Source of the DNA: Verrucomicrobia subdivision 6 bacterium
Lineage (GTDB): Bacteria; Verrucomicrobiota; Verrucomicrobiia; Methylacidiphilales; Verrucolacustridaceae
Assembly: GCA_945866245.1 (NCBI GenBank)
Contig: CAMBGW010000058.1
Coordinates: forward strand, 1 to 6,346
Reading direction: 5' to 3'
DNA length: 6,346 nucleotides
Of this stretch, positions 1-5,840 are shown one piece after another. Each line of letters starts with the position of its first letter. Positions within the stretch are counted from its first letter, which is position 1. The position numbers and the translations under genes are program-made. Under the pieces are notes generated by a model. That model was given only the letters and a program-made list of their open reading frames with translations, did no database searches and was not told where the DNA came from.

Positions 1-33
1 GCGGAGTAAGATGGTATTGCGGATCGTTTTGGC

Positions 34-732
34 ATGTCTGAAGTTCTGATTATCCAGCACCAAGCGGGGGAGGGCCCGGGGACGATTGAGGAGGAGTTGC
101 TTGGGGCGGGTCACAAAGTGCGCAGAGTTCGAATCGATCAGGGGGATCAAGTGCCAGATGAGGTTGGTCTGATGGGTGGTTTGGTCGTGATGGGAGGATC
201 GATGGGTGTGGGGGATCAGGGTAAGTTGAGTCATCTCAAGGCCGAGATCGCACTTTTGAAACAGTTTCATAAAGCTGAGAAACCGATTCTGGGCATCTGT
301 TTGGGGGCGCAGCTTTTGGCGGCGGCTTTGGGCACCGAAGTGGCGGCGGGAGAAAAAGAGATTGGCTGGTTTCCTGTTCGCAAACTTCCGGACGCGTTTA
401 AGGATCCTGTTTTACGAAGGTTACCTGAGAATTTTCCTGCCTTGATGTGGCATAGGGACTATTTTGCCTTACCTAAAGGGGCAGTTCCTCTGTTAAGTAC
501 GGACAAGTGTGCCTGTGCGGCGTTTCGGCATGGTAAAAAGGCGTATGGATTAGTTCCGCATCTGGAGATGACAGCCGCGATGGTGGATGAGATGGTGGCA
601 GGATCGCGAAAAGAGCTGACGGCGGCTGGGGTGGAGGTATCGGGAATTTTAGAAGACACCTCGGAGCATTCGGAACCGGTGGAGGAGTTAGCGCGGGTGA
701 TGTGGAGGGCATGGATCGGATTATTGGCGTAA
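34..732 (+). CDS. Class I glutamine amidotransferase-like protein (GMP-synthase-type GATase domain), stand-alone
   Basis: A 232-residue single-domain protein of the triad glutamine amidotransferase fold. The nucleophile elbow reads GICLGAQLLA, with Cys89 as the expected nucleophile. The second motif, YGLVPHLEMT, supplies His176 and Glu178, so the Cys-His-Glu triad looks intact. A GGLVVMGGSMGV stretch (residues 48-59) matches the oxyanion-region glycine motif of this family, and WHRDYF (139-144) matches the usual WH substrate-pocket motif. Enzymes of this class release ammonia from glutamine for a partner synthase, or hydrolyse gamma-glutamyl compounds when free-standing. No synthase domain is fused or adjacent, so the acceptor is unknown. 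The ATG at 34 gives the expected N-terminal beta strand (EVLIIQH); the ribosome binding site is weak. A cytoplasmic location is inferred from the absence of a signal peptide. The motif-based family call is firm; the substrate is not known. Confidence 0.88.
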   Translation: MSEVLIIQHQAGEGPGTIEEELLGAGHKVRRVRIDQGDQVPDEVGLMGGLVVMGGSMGVGDQGKLSHLKAEIALLKQFHKAEKPILGICLGAQLLAAALGTEVAAGEKEIGWFPVRKLPDAFKDPVLRRLPENFPALMWHRDYFALPKGAVPLLSTDKCACAAFRHGKKAYGLVPHLEMTAAMVDEMVAGSRKELTAAGVEVSGILEDTSEHSEPVEELARVMWRAWIGLLA

Positions 733-775
733 GTGGGGTATCGATTTGACGTGGAGGATTCAGGACGGGGTGGGG

Positions 776-803
776 TTGACAGTTGTAGGCAAGAGGGGAA
801 AAT
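776..803 (+). promoter_or_regulatory. Candidate sigma-70-type promoter for the toxin-antitoxin pair
   Basis: A perfect TTGACA -35 hexamer lies at 776-781. It is followed after 16 bases by GAAAAT (798-803), which matches the -10 consensus at four of six positions. Transcription would start near 810, on the A of the antitoxin ATG, giving a leaderless or nearly leaderless message. The GAGGGG at 793-798, which could serve as a ribosome binding site, would then lie inside the promoter. The call rests on sequence match only. Confidence 0.35.
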
Positions 804-809
804 GAATTT

Positions 810-1028
810 ATGAGTGTGATGGAAATTAAAGAGGCAGTTAAAAAACTTTCGTTACTGGAGCGTGTGAAGCTCCTTGCGGAACTGTGTGAGTGGCCTGATG
901 ACCATTGGGATCGGCAGATGAAAGAAGATGCCGCTTCAGGAAAATTCGCTGGATTGAATACCTTGGCGGAGCAGGAGGCTAAGAGAGGTCAGCTTAAGTC
1001 GCTCGAGAAAGGCTTTCAAGAGGGGTGA
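810..1028 (+). CDS. Putative antitoxin of a RelE/ParE-like toxin-antitoxin module
   Basis: A small, charged 72-residue protein. The N-terminal half (MEIKEAVKKLSLLERVKLL) is predicted helical and resembles the short helical segment of many small antitoxins. The middle contains WDRQMKEDAASGKFAGL (residues 33-49), a pattern I recognise from antitoxin-like small proteins that precede RelE/ParE-fold toxins in cyanobacteria and other phyla. The C-terminal part is rich in Lys, Glu and Gln, as expected for a flexible toxin-wrapping tail. The stop TGA overlaps the GTG start of the downstream gene, so the two are co-translated. The ATG at 810 is chosen over the in-frame ATG at 819 because GAGGGG lies about 11 bases upstream. 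No clear DNA-binding domain is visible, so autoregulation, common for antitoxins, is not demonstrated. The role is inferred mainly from the partner and gene order. Confidence 0.72.
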   Translation: MSVMEIKEAVKKLSLLERVKLLAELCEWPDDHWDRQMKEDAASGKFAGLNTLAEQEAKRGQLKSLEKGFQEG

Positions 1029-1285
1029 AGTTTCAAAGCTCTGGAACGAGCGAATTCTGGTGCCTCTATCAAAGTTTGCCGCCCCAGCGAAAGGAATTAG
1101 CAAAAAAGTGCTATCGTCTATGGGCTCAGAATGCGCTCCATCCCTCCTTACACTTTAAGCCCCTTTCGGGTCGGAACTGGTCGGTTCGGGTGGGAGCTCA
1201 TATGAGGGCTGTGGGCGTCTTCCAAGGGGATCATTTTGCCTGGGAGTGGATCGGAACGCACGAGAGCTATAACAAAAAGTTTTAA
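1025..1285 (+). CDS. RelE/ParE-superfamily toxin-like protein
   Basis: An 86-residue basic protein with the architecture of a RelE/ParE-fold toxin: an N-terminal helical hairpin (FWCLYQSLPPQRKELAKKCY, residues 11-30), then a beta sheet containing HPSLHFKPL (39-47), WSVRVGAHMRAVGVF (52-66) and the C-terminal strand WEWIGTHESYNKKF. The sequence 'HPSLHFK...WSVRVG..RA' and the ending 'WIGTHESY' are typical of a widespread ParE-like subgroup. Known members of the superfamily either cleave mRNA on the ribosome or poison DNA gyrase. Which applies here cannot be told from sequence, because catalytic residues vary. The start is GTG at 1025, overlapping the antitoxin TGA as GTGA, which suggests translational coupling and antitoxin-first synthesis. 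The ORF is intact and full length. The family call is good; activity is inferred. Confidence 0.78.
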   Translation: MKFQSSGTSEFWCLYQSLPPQRKELAKKCYRLWAQNALHPSLHFKPLSGRNWSVRVGAHMRAVGVFQGDHFAWEWIGTHESYNKKF

Positions 1286-1492
1286 TCTTTAGCTGTTTCG
1301 TTTGGCAATAGCTGGGTGGTGCGATCAACCGATGATTGAAGGAAGATCGAGATTTCAGTTTTGAACAGCCAGTTTCTGCACTTACGGACTTATCCCCGCC
1401 CACTCAAGCAGGTCGCTGCGTGAGGGGTCTGACTAGGTATAACAAAAGAGGGTGCTATTTTCGGATCAAAGCCCACGTTCTACAACAGGACT
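1286..1492. other. Intergenic stretch between converging genes, no gene supported
   Basis: This stretch lies between the toxin stop and the stop of the minus-strand glycosyltransferase. It contains a weak seven-pair stem (1291-1297 with 1307-1313, including one G-U pair) that is not followed by a T-run, so I do not call it a terminator. TATAACAAAA occurs once here (1438-1447) and once just inside the toxin gene end (1268-1277), probably by chance. An open frame crossing this stretch has no family features and runs antisense into the glycosyltransferase. Confidence 0.5.
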
Positions 1493-2593
1493 TTATTTAT
1501 TCATCGAGAGACACAGGTCAGCAAGGCGGAGGCAGGCATCGGGACGGGACGCGGCGGCCAATTTCGCCTTCCACTCTTTCCAGCCTTTTCCATTTTCCGC
1601 AAGAGCGTGACGAATTACACGGACTGCGGTTTCTCCGTTCGGGGTGAGTTGGGCGACACCGATTTCTTGGAGAAGCGAAAAATTTCCCTCCTCTTGCCCT
1701 GGAACGACCTGGGTTACGAGAAAAGGCGTGCGGGAAGCGATGGTTTCCTGCGTGAGTGCGCCGCCTGCTTTGCCAATGACGAAGTGTTGCTTGGCCAAAA
1801 CGGATGGCATCTCTGAGGTCCATCCCAAAAGTTGAACATCTTTCTTGCGGGGACCGAGGGCTTGTTCAACTTTTCTGGCGATTTGCGGATCGCGTCCTGT
1901 ACCGATGGTGACGGACCAGCCCGGTTGTTCGGCCAAGGAAGCGGCAAGATCGGGACCTCCACGAAGTCCGGAGCTGAGGAGATAAAGAATACGGGGTGCC
2001 TCGCCCGGAGGCTCATCACCTGGGTGAGCGGTGGGGGCAGCAAAGCGGGGATCGACAGGGAATCCAATAGGGCGAATTTTATCCATGGGGATCCCGAGCG
2101 CGTGGAGGGAGCGTGCGGTGGGTTCATTCGGGACGATCCAAAGATCTGCTTTGGCGCTGGACCAGAGTCGGTGGACGGAGATGGAGTCGGTCACGATGGT
2201 GATGAGTTGAAAAGTTTTACGCAGATCGTGAGGTAACCATGCGATGAGGTGGGCGTAGACAGGGAAGGTAAGGGCAATCACTTTGGGGCGGTGGGTTTCG
2301 ATGAGGGAGCGAAGTTGGAGATAGGCCGGGCGATTGGTGAAGAGGGTATTTTCGATCAAGGGGAGGTGATGGCAGGCGAGATAGAAAAGATTCCAGAGAT
2401 GGGGATATCGATTGATGAGAGTGAGGTAGAGGCGGCGAAAGAAGTCGTTCAGTTTAGGGCGGGATTCGGCAAAGGGATCCGCAACCACGGCTGTTCCGCC
2501 ACGGAGTTGGATGGCCGAGGCGAGGCCACGGGCGGCGGCATTATGGCCATCCCCAAAGGCGGCGGTCAGGATGAGGACAGGAGAGGGGTTCAC
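1493..2593 (-). CDS. MGDG synthase / UgtP-like processive glycolipid glycosyltransferase (GT28-type)
   Basis: A 366-residue two-domain GT-B glycosyltransferase. The N-terminal domain begins VLILTAAFGDGHNAAARGL (residues 6-24), the hallmark GxGHxxAA segment of the MGDG-synthase N-domain. It continues with VTDSISVHRLW (134-144), where the family has a TD...H..W acceptor-site motif, and WIVPNE (152-157). The C-terminal domain carries FVIGKAGGALTQETIASR (271-288) and VVPGQEEGN (296-304), the GT28 UDP-sugar-binding signature. Relatives transfer glucose or galactose from a UDP-sugar to diacylglycerol at the inner membrane, making envelope glycolipids; MurG is a more distant relative. The donor sugar cannot be assigned. 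The start is GTG (2593-2591), overlapping the upstream gene's TGA as GTGA. AAGGGA (plus-strand 2608-2603) sits nine bases upstream as a ribosome binding site. Length is close to the family's usual 370-400 residues. It is probably expressed with the upstream 127-residue gene and perhaps dnaB. Confidence 0.85.
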   Translation of the reverse strand: MNPSPVLILTAAFGDGHNAAARGLASAIQLRGGTAVVADPFAESRPKLNDFFRRLYLTLINRYPHLWNLFYLACHHLPLIENTLFTNRPAYLQLRSLIETHRPKVIALTFPVYAHLIAWLPHDLRKTFQLITIVTDSISVHRLWSSAKADLWIVPNEPTARSLHALGIPMDKIRPIGFPVDPRFAAPTAHPGDEPPGEAPRILYLLSSGLRGGPDLAASLAEQPGWSVTIGTGRDPQIARKVEQALGPRKKDVQLLGWTSEMPSVLAKQHFVIGKAGGALTQETIASRTPFLVTQVVPGQEEGNFSLLQEIGVAQLTPNGETAVRVIRHALAENGKGWKEWKAKLAAASRPDACLRLADLCLSMNK

Positions 2594-2973
2594 ATTAAGC
2601 CGTCCCTTTCTAGTTCATCGAGCCGGCGATCGTCCGACTGATCGACCACTTCGGTGACGCCGGTGAGCTCGAGCAGGACATCGAGGCTGAGGGGAATCTT
2701 TTCGTTGGGAAGGCCAGAGGTTTCGATGACTCGGCGCCCTCGGGTAAGGTAGGCCCAAGAAAAGTCATCTCCTTGGATGACGCGAAATTGAAGATGGTCG
2801 GAAGGAAGAAGCTCTTGGGGTGAGGTGAGGGTAACGGTGCTGTTGCCCGCTTGGGCGCCGGGGATGACTTGTTCGATCCGAGTAAAGCGTTCGAACCAAG
2901 ATTGGAGAATGGTTCGGATCGAGGCATCGGTATGGGGTTCGGCAAAAACTGCGACATAGCCCCGAGAAATCAT
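2590..2973 (-). CDS. Hypothetical 127-residue protein, unrecognised
   Basis: I do not recognise a family. The 127-residue product looks soluble, with no signal peptide, membrane span or cysteine. It starts MISRGYVAVFAEPHTDASIR and is predicted mixed alpha/beta. The centre has alternating strand-like segments (STVTLTS at 45-51, LQFRVIQ at 61-67, FSWAYLTRGRRVIETSG at 71-87), and the tail is acidic (VVDQSDDRRLDELERDGL). Translation is supported by the GTGA overlap with the downstream glycosyltransferase, which implies coupled synthesis, and by a 50-base gap to the dnaB stop upstream on the same strand. The ATG at 2973-2971 has only a weak ribosome binding site. Antisense frames also span this stretch, but only this strand fits the operon layout. 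A role in DNA replication or in the glycosyltransferase reaction would be speculation. Confidence 0.7.
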   Translation of the reverse strand: MISRGYVAVFAEPHTDASIRTILQSWFERFTRIEQVIPGAQAGNSTVTLTSPQELLPSDHLQFRVIQGDDFSWAYLTRGRRVIETSGLPNEKIPLSLDVLLELTGVTEVVDQSDDRRLDELERDGLM

Positions 2974-3023
2974 AGGCGCAGGCTATCGGAGGATGGGTTC
3001 GGTTAAAAGAGGAAGTGAGTGGC

Positions 3024-4538
3024 CTAGCGTGCTTCGCGCGGGAGGGAATCGAAGCGGGTAAAGCGGGGTTGAAAGAGGAGGCGGATACGGTCGGTCGGGC
3101 CGTTTCGCTGCTTGGCGATATTGAGTTTGCAAGGGAAGCCGCGGACATTGGCGGCCATGGGTTGCGCTTCGCCATCCTCGGAGGGACTGCTGTTATCGGG
3201 CTCATCGGTAGCAGATTCCTTGCTGAGGAGCATGACGAGATCGGCATCCTGCTCGATCGAACCGGATTCACGCAGATGGTGAAGGGCGGGTTCGGAGTTG
3301 GTTTCCTCCGGTTTACGATTGAGCTGGGCAAGCACAACGACGGGAATCTGGAGTTCCATCGCGAGAGCTTTGAGGCCGCGGGAGATTTCAGACACTTCGA
3401 CTTGGCGATTTTCTTTTCCGCGGCTGGTACCGGAGGTGAGAAGCTGAAGGTAGTCGATGATCAGAATATCGATTCCGTACTGTTTTTTGATTCGGCGAGC
3501 GCGGGCACGAAGCTGTCCGATGGTCAGAAGGCTGGACTCATCTAGAAAGAGGGGAAGATCGGAGATCTCCGCTGCGACACCCCGGAGGGCGGTGATTTGG
3601 CTTTCGTTGAGGTGACCGCGGCGAATCTGCTCTGAGTCGAGGCTGGCGTGAGAGGAGAGAAGACGGAACATGAGCTGTTGGGCTGACATTTCCAAAGTGA
3701 AGAAGGCGACATTGTAGCCGGGGCGAACAAACTCATCTTTATCGGCGTCGTATCGTTGACGAAGCATGTGGCGCGCCATGCTGAGCGCGAGGGCGGTTTT
3801 GCCAACTCCGGGTCGGGCGGCCAAGACGATCATTTCACCGGCCTTAAAGCCGGTGGTGAGTTGATCGAGCTCATCAAAACCGGAGGGGATACCGCTATAG
3901 TGGCCCTTGCCTTTGACGAGGCCCTCGATAATGGCGATGGTTTTCGGGGTGACTTGGGAAGCGCGGAGGATTCCCTTGGTTTCCCTACGGCCACGGATTT
4001 CGAGGATATCGCGCTCGGCCTCATCGAGGATGGTTTGGACTTCGTGAGGGCGTTCATGGGCGCCGACGACGATCTGGGCGCAAGCTTGCTGCAGTTCGCG
4101 AAGGAGACTTTTGTCTTGGACTTGATCCAAGTGGGCTTGGGCGGTGAAAACACTGATGACTCCCGCGGCGAGGTCGCTGATGAGGGCGGGTCCCCCAGCG
4201 GCGTCGGCGAGTTTACGATCGGTCAACCATGCGAGGAGGGTGGAGGGGTCGATCGGCTGACTGCTTTCGCGCATTTCGGCGATACAGCGGAAGATGACTT
4301 GGTGGGCTGGGTGGAAAAAGTCTTCCTCCCTCATTCCCTTTTCCCTGGCTAAGTCGACGACGTGGTCGGGGTCAGCCAGCATGGCGCCGAGAAGGGAGCG
4401 CTCAGCGTCAAGGTTGTGGTGGGGAAGTAATCCCTCAATGGTGATCGGGGCAGGTGCGTCCCGACGAGTACGGGGACGAATCGTTTCAGCTTCAGCAATC
4501 ACAGGTTCGTATCGTTGCGGATGGGGGAAGGGGAACAA
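3024..4538 (-). CDS. dnaB: Replicative DNA helicase DnaB
   Basis: Hexameric 5'-3' helicase that unwinds DNA ahead of the replisome and recruits primase. The N-terminal DnaB domain begins at LLPHHNLDAERSLLGAML (residues 37-54). A linker follows, then the RecA-like ATPase domain from about residue 212. Walker A is ARPGVGKT (241-248), the catalytic glutamate is in FFTLEMS (Glu283), Walker B is DILIIDYLQLL (357-367), and SGSIEQDADLVML (425-437) and IAKQRNGPTD (474-483) carry the helix-loop and arginine-finger (Arg479) elements. There is no intein. At 504 residues it is longer than the usual 440-470. It has roughly 36 extra N-terminal residues, a short insertion near 262-272, and an acidic, low-complexity insertion at about 441-468. 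The start is TTG (4538-4536) without a good ribosome binding site; a GTG at 4502-4500 would shorten it by 12 residues and also lacks one. The gene is divergent from maf. Confidence 0.97.
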   Translation of the reverse strand: MFPFPHPQRYEPVIAEAETIRPRTRRDAPAPITIEGLLPHHNLDAERSLLGAMLADPDHVVDLAREKGMREEDFFHPAHQVIFRCIAEMRESSQPIDPSTLLAWLTDRKLADAAGGPALISDLAAGVISVFTAQAHLDQVQDKSLLRELQQACAQIVVGAHERPHEVQTILDEAERDILEIRGRRETKGILRASQVTPKTIAIIEGLVKGKGHYSGIPSGFDELDQLTTGFKAGEMIVLAARPGVGKTALALSMARHMLRQRYDADKDEFVRPGYNVAFFTLEMSAQQLMFRLLSSHASLDSEQIRRGHLNESQITALRGVAAEISDLPLFLDESSLLTIGQLRARARRIKKQYGIDILIIDYLQLLTSGTSRGKENRQVEVSEISRGLKALAMELQIPVVVLAQLNRKPEETNSEPALHHLRESGSIEQDADLVMLLSKESATDEPDNSSPSEDGEAQPMAANVRGFPCKLNIAKQRNGPTDRIRLLFQPRFTRFDSLPREAR

Positions 4539-4647
4539 CCCAAGGAAAAAAGTTGTTGGAAATTCTTTTGGGCAAAAGTGGGATAAAAATGAATAACTTA
4601 TTCAATCGGGGCGTGCCTTGGAGGGCGGTTGGGGCAAGGTAGTTGGG
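4539..4647. promoter_or_regulatory. Divergent dnaB/maf intergenic region with two palindromes
   Basis: This AT-richer gap between two divergently transcribed genes should hold both promoters. It contains CTTTTGGGCAAAAG (4565-4578), a perfect six-base inverted repeat around GG. Twelve bases further on is TGAATAACTTATTCA (4590-4604), a perfect seven-base inverted repeat around a single C. Both could be operator half-site pairs. I could not assign convincing -35/-10 pairs on either strand. The second palindrome resembles the core of an arginine-repressor box but has one extra central base. Confidence 0.4.
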
Positions 4648-5235
4648 ATGCGGCTGATTTTAGCCTCGACCTCTCCTCGGCGGGCGGATCTTTTGCGGGA
4701 GTCGGGAATCCCTTTTCGGGTGGAAAAGCCGGGAGTTGAGGAGTGGGCGGCGTCCGATTTCCCAGAGGTAAGTCCTGGAGATTTGGCTAGGGTGAACGCA
4801 CGACGCAAGGCCAAGGCGGTGGCGGAGAAGCATCCGGATAAGCCGGTTTTAGCGGCGGATACTTTGGTGGTTTGTCAGAGCCGAATTTTAGGAAAGCCGG
4901 CCGACGAAAAGATGGCGGAGGAGATGTTGGGATGGCTTAGCGGACGCACCCATGAGGTGATTACGGCGACGGTACTGATTTTACCAGGGGGGAAAAAAAC
5001 CCGGGAGGCGGTGGTGCGGACTCGAGTAAGGTTTCGAAATCTAGGGATTGAGGAGGTTCGCTCTTACCTTCGGGATGTGGAAGTTTTAGACAAAGCGGGC
5101 GCGTATGCGTTGCAGGATGGTGGAGATCGAATCGTGGAGCAGGTGGAGGGATCGAGAAGTAATGTGATTGGTTTGCCGATGGAGACGGTCTTGCCGTGGT
5201 GTGAGGAGCTGGTGGTGGGGGAGCCTCTGGCTTAG
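4648..5235 (+). CDS. maf: Maf family nucleoside triphosphate pyrophosphatase (YhdE-like dTTP/UTP type)
   Basis: A 195-residue protein beginning MRLILASTSPRRADLLRESG, the classic Maf N-terminal nucleotide-binding motif (SxSPRR). It also has LAADTLVV (residues 68-75, Asp71 as likely metal-binding catalytic residue), LGKPAD (81-86, Lys83), SGRTHEV (98-104), YALQDGG (153-159) and SNVIGLPME (171-179). The DT and LGKP pattern fits the YhdE-type group, which hydrolyses dTTP and UTP, and modified pyrimidine nucleotides, to monophosphates. This is a house-cleaning role; Maf overexpression in other bacteria blocks septum formation. The frame is open back to a TTG at 4618, but the ATG at 4648 starts exactly at the family N-terminus and has AAGG about ten bases upstream, so I chose it. 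Its stop overlaps that of the convergent TlpA-like gene. The symbol follows the family; substrate preference is inferred. Confidence 0.93.
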   Translation: MRLILASTSPRRADLLRESGIPFRVEKPGVEEWAASDFPEVSPGDLARVNARRKAKAVAEKHPDKPVLAADTLVVCQSRILGKPADEKMAEEMLGWLSGRTHEVITATVLILPGGKKTREAVVRTRVRFRNLGIEEVRSYLRDVEVLDKAGAYALQDGGDRIVEQVEGSRSNVIGLPMETVLPWCEELVVGEPLA

Positions 5236-5245
5236 AGATTTTTTT
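5221..5245 (+). terminator. Weak candidate intrinsic terminator after maf
   Basis: A short stem can form either as AGCC/GGCT (5222-5225 with 5229-5232) or as CTCT/AGAG (5225-5228 with 5234-5237). The second form is followed directly by A and seven Ts (5239-5245). Four-pair stems are marginal, and the element lies over the maf stop and the end of the opposing gene, so the call is tentative. Confidence 0.28.
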
Positions 5246-5723
5246 CGATAGCGGCGCGAAGCTCGGCTGGTTTTAGGGGGCCACGAAAGCGGGCGAGAAT
5301 CTTTCCTTGGGGAGAGAGAAGGATGGTGTAGGGGATGGTTTCAAGGGGCTCGAGGAGATCGAGGGTTTTGGGGCCGGGGCGGACGAGGGGGTAACGAATG
5401 CCGTAGCGCTCTGCAAAAACGAGGAGGCCAGCCGCAGGGGCTTCATCCAACGTGACTCCGAGAAAAACGAGACCACGGGGGGCAAACTTTTTGTAGAGGG
5501 AGGTGAGCTCGGGGAGCTCTTTGGCACTGGCGGGACTCCATGCGGCCCAGAGGTTGAGGAGAAGGAGTTTTCCGTGAAGGGAGGATGTGTCGTAGGGCTG
5601 ATTGGAGGGTAGGTCGAGAAAGGTGAGGTCGGCAGGGAGTTGGAGGGCGGGGGGAGTAGAGCGGCAGGAGCCCAAGAAAAGGAGCGACGCTAGGGCAAGC
5701 AGGCGAAAAAAAGTAATGGGCAC
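5232..5723 (-). CDS. TlpA/ResA-like thioredoxin-fold lipoprotein lacking the CxxC cysteines
   Basis: From a GTG at 5723-5721 this encodes 163 residues: a short lipoprotein signal (FFRLLALASLLFLGSC, lipidated Cys20) and then a thioredoxin fold of the TlpA/ResA/AhpC-TSA type. It shows NLWAAWSPASAKELPEL (residues 57-73), FLGVTLDE, and a TIPYTILLSPQGKIL segment carrying the expected cis-proline. Relatives reduce disulfides in the periplasm, for example in cytochrome c maturation. Here the WCxxC site reads WSPAS: both cysteines are serines (AGT codons at 5537-5535 and 5528-5526), so thiol-disulfide exchange by this site should be impossible. The only cysteine left in the chosen protein is the lipobox one. 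The frame stays open to a TTG at 5873, but that start would lie inside the response regulator gene and add 50 residues before the signal peptide. A TTG at 5765 is another possibility. No good ribosome binding site is seen. A binding or structural role is inferred. Confidence 0.82.
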   Translation of the reverse strand: MPITFFRLLALASLLFLGSCRSTPPALQLPADLTFLDLPSNQPYDTSSLHGKLLLLNLWAAWSPASAKELPELTSLYKKFAPRGLVFLGVTLDEAPAAGLLVFAERYGIRYPLVRPGPKTLDLLEPLETIPYTILLSPQGKILARFRGPLKPAELRAAIEKNL

Positions 5724-5766
5724 TGAGAAGAGTAGGTGTGGAGGGGGAGGGCACTCAACGCTCAAC

Positions 5767-5795
5767 TTGTGAGTCAGAGTGGGGAAGCGTAGAGT
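5767..5795 (+). promoter_or_regulatory. Weak candidate promoter for the response regulator
   Basis: TTGTGA (5767-5772) and TAGAGT (5790-5795) are 17 bases apart, and each matches the sigma-70 consensus at four of six positions. A start near 5802 would leave a leader of about 40 bases. Matches of this quality can arise by chance in a gap of this length. Confidence 0.22.
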
Positions 5796-5840
5796 TCGCA
5801 CGGTGAATATTTGCAAAGCACAAGCTGGAGAGAGAAGAAA

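Noticed and set aside
1291..1313. Stem-loop just after the toxin gene
   Set aside because: The stem is seven pairs with a G-U and is followed by GGGTGG rather than a T-run, so it does not qualify as an intrinsic terminator.
1268..1447. Direct repeat of TATAACAAAA (1268-1277 and 1438-1447)
   Set aside because: It is ten bases with no extension on either side and no mobile-element hallmarks. Chance is the simpler explanation.
1336..1647. Plus-strand open frame of 103 codons crossing the gap after the toxin
   Set aside because: It has no family features and an arginine/serine-rich composition typical of shadow frames. It also runs antisense into the C-terminal part of the well-supported glycosyltransferase.
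2955..2990. Short inverted repeat ATAG/CTAT around the start of the 127-residue gene
   Set aside because: The arms are only four bases with a mismatch next to them, which is too little to call an operator or hairpin.
3015..3545. Plus-strand open frame (176 codons) opposite the 3' half of dnaB
   Set aside because: It mirrors the dnaB reading frame and has no independent start signal or family motif.
3756..4352. Long plus-strand open frame (198 codons) opposite dnaB
   Set aside because: It is antisense to the conserved dnaB core and has no recognisable domain. Long shadow frames are expected opposite GC-rich genes.
4618..4647. Upstream TTG start for maf, adding ten residues
   Set aside because: The extra residues have no counterpart in the family. 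The ATG at 4648 gives the exact Maf N-terminus and has a better-placed AAGG.
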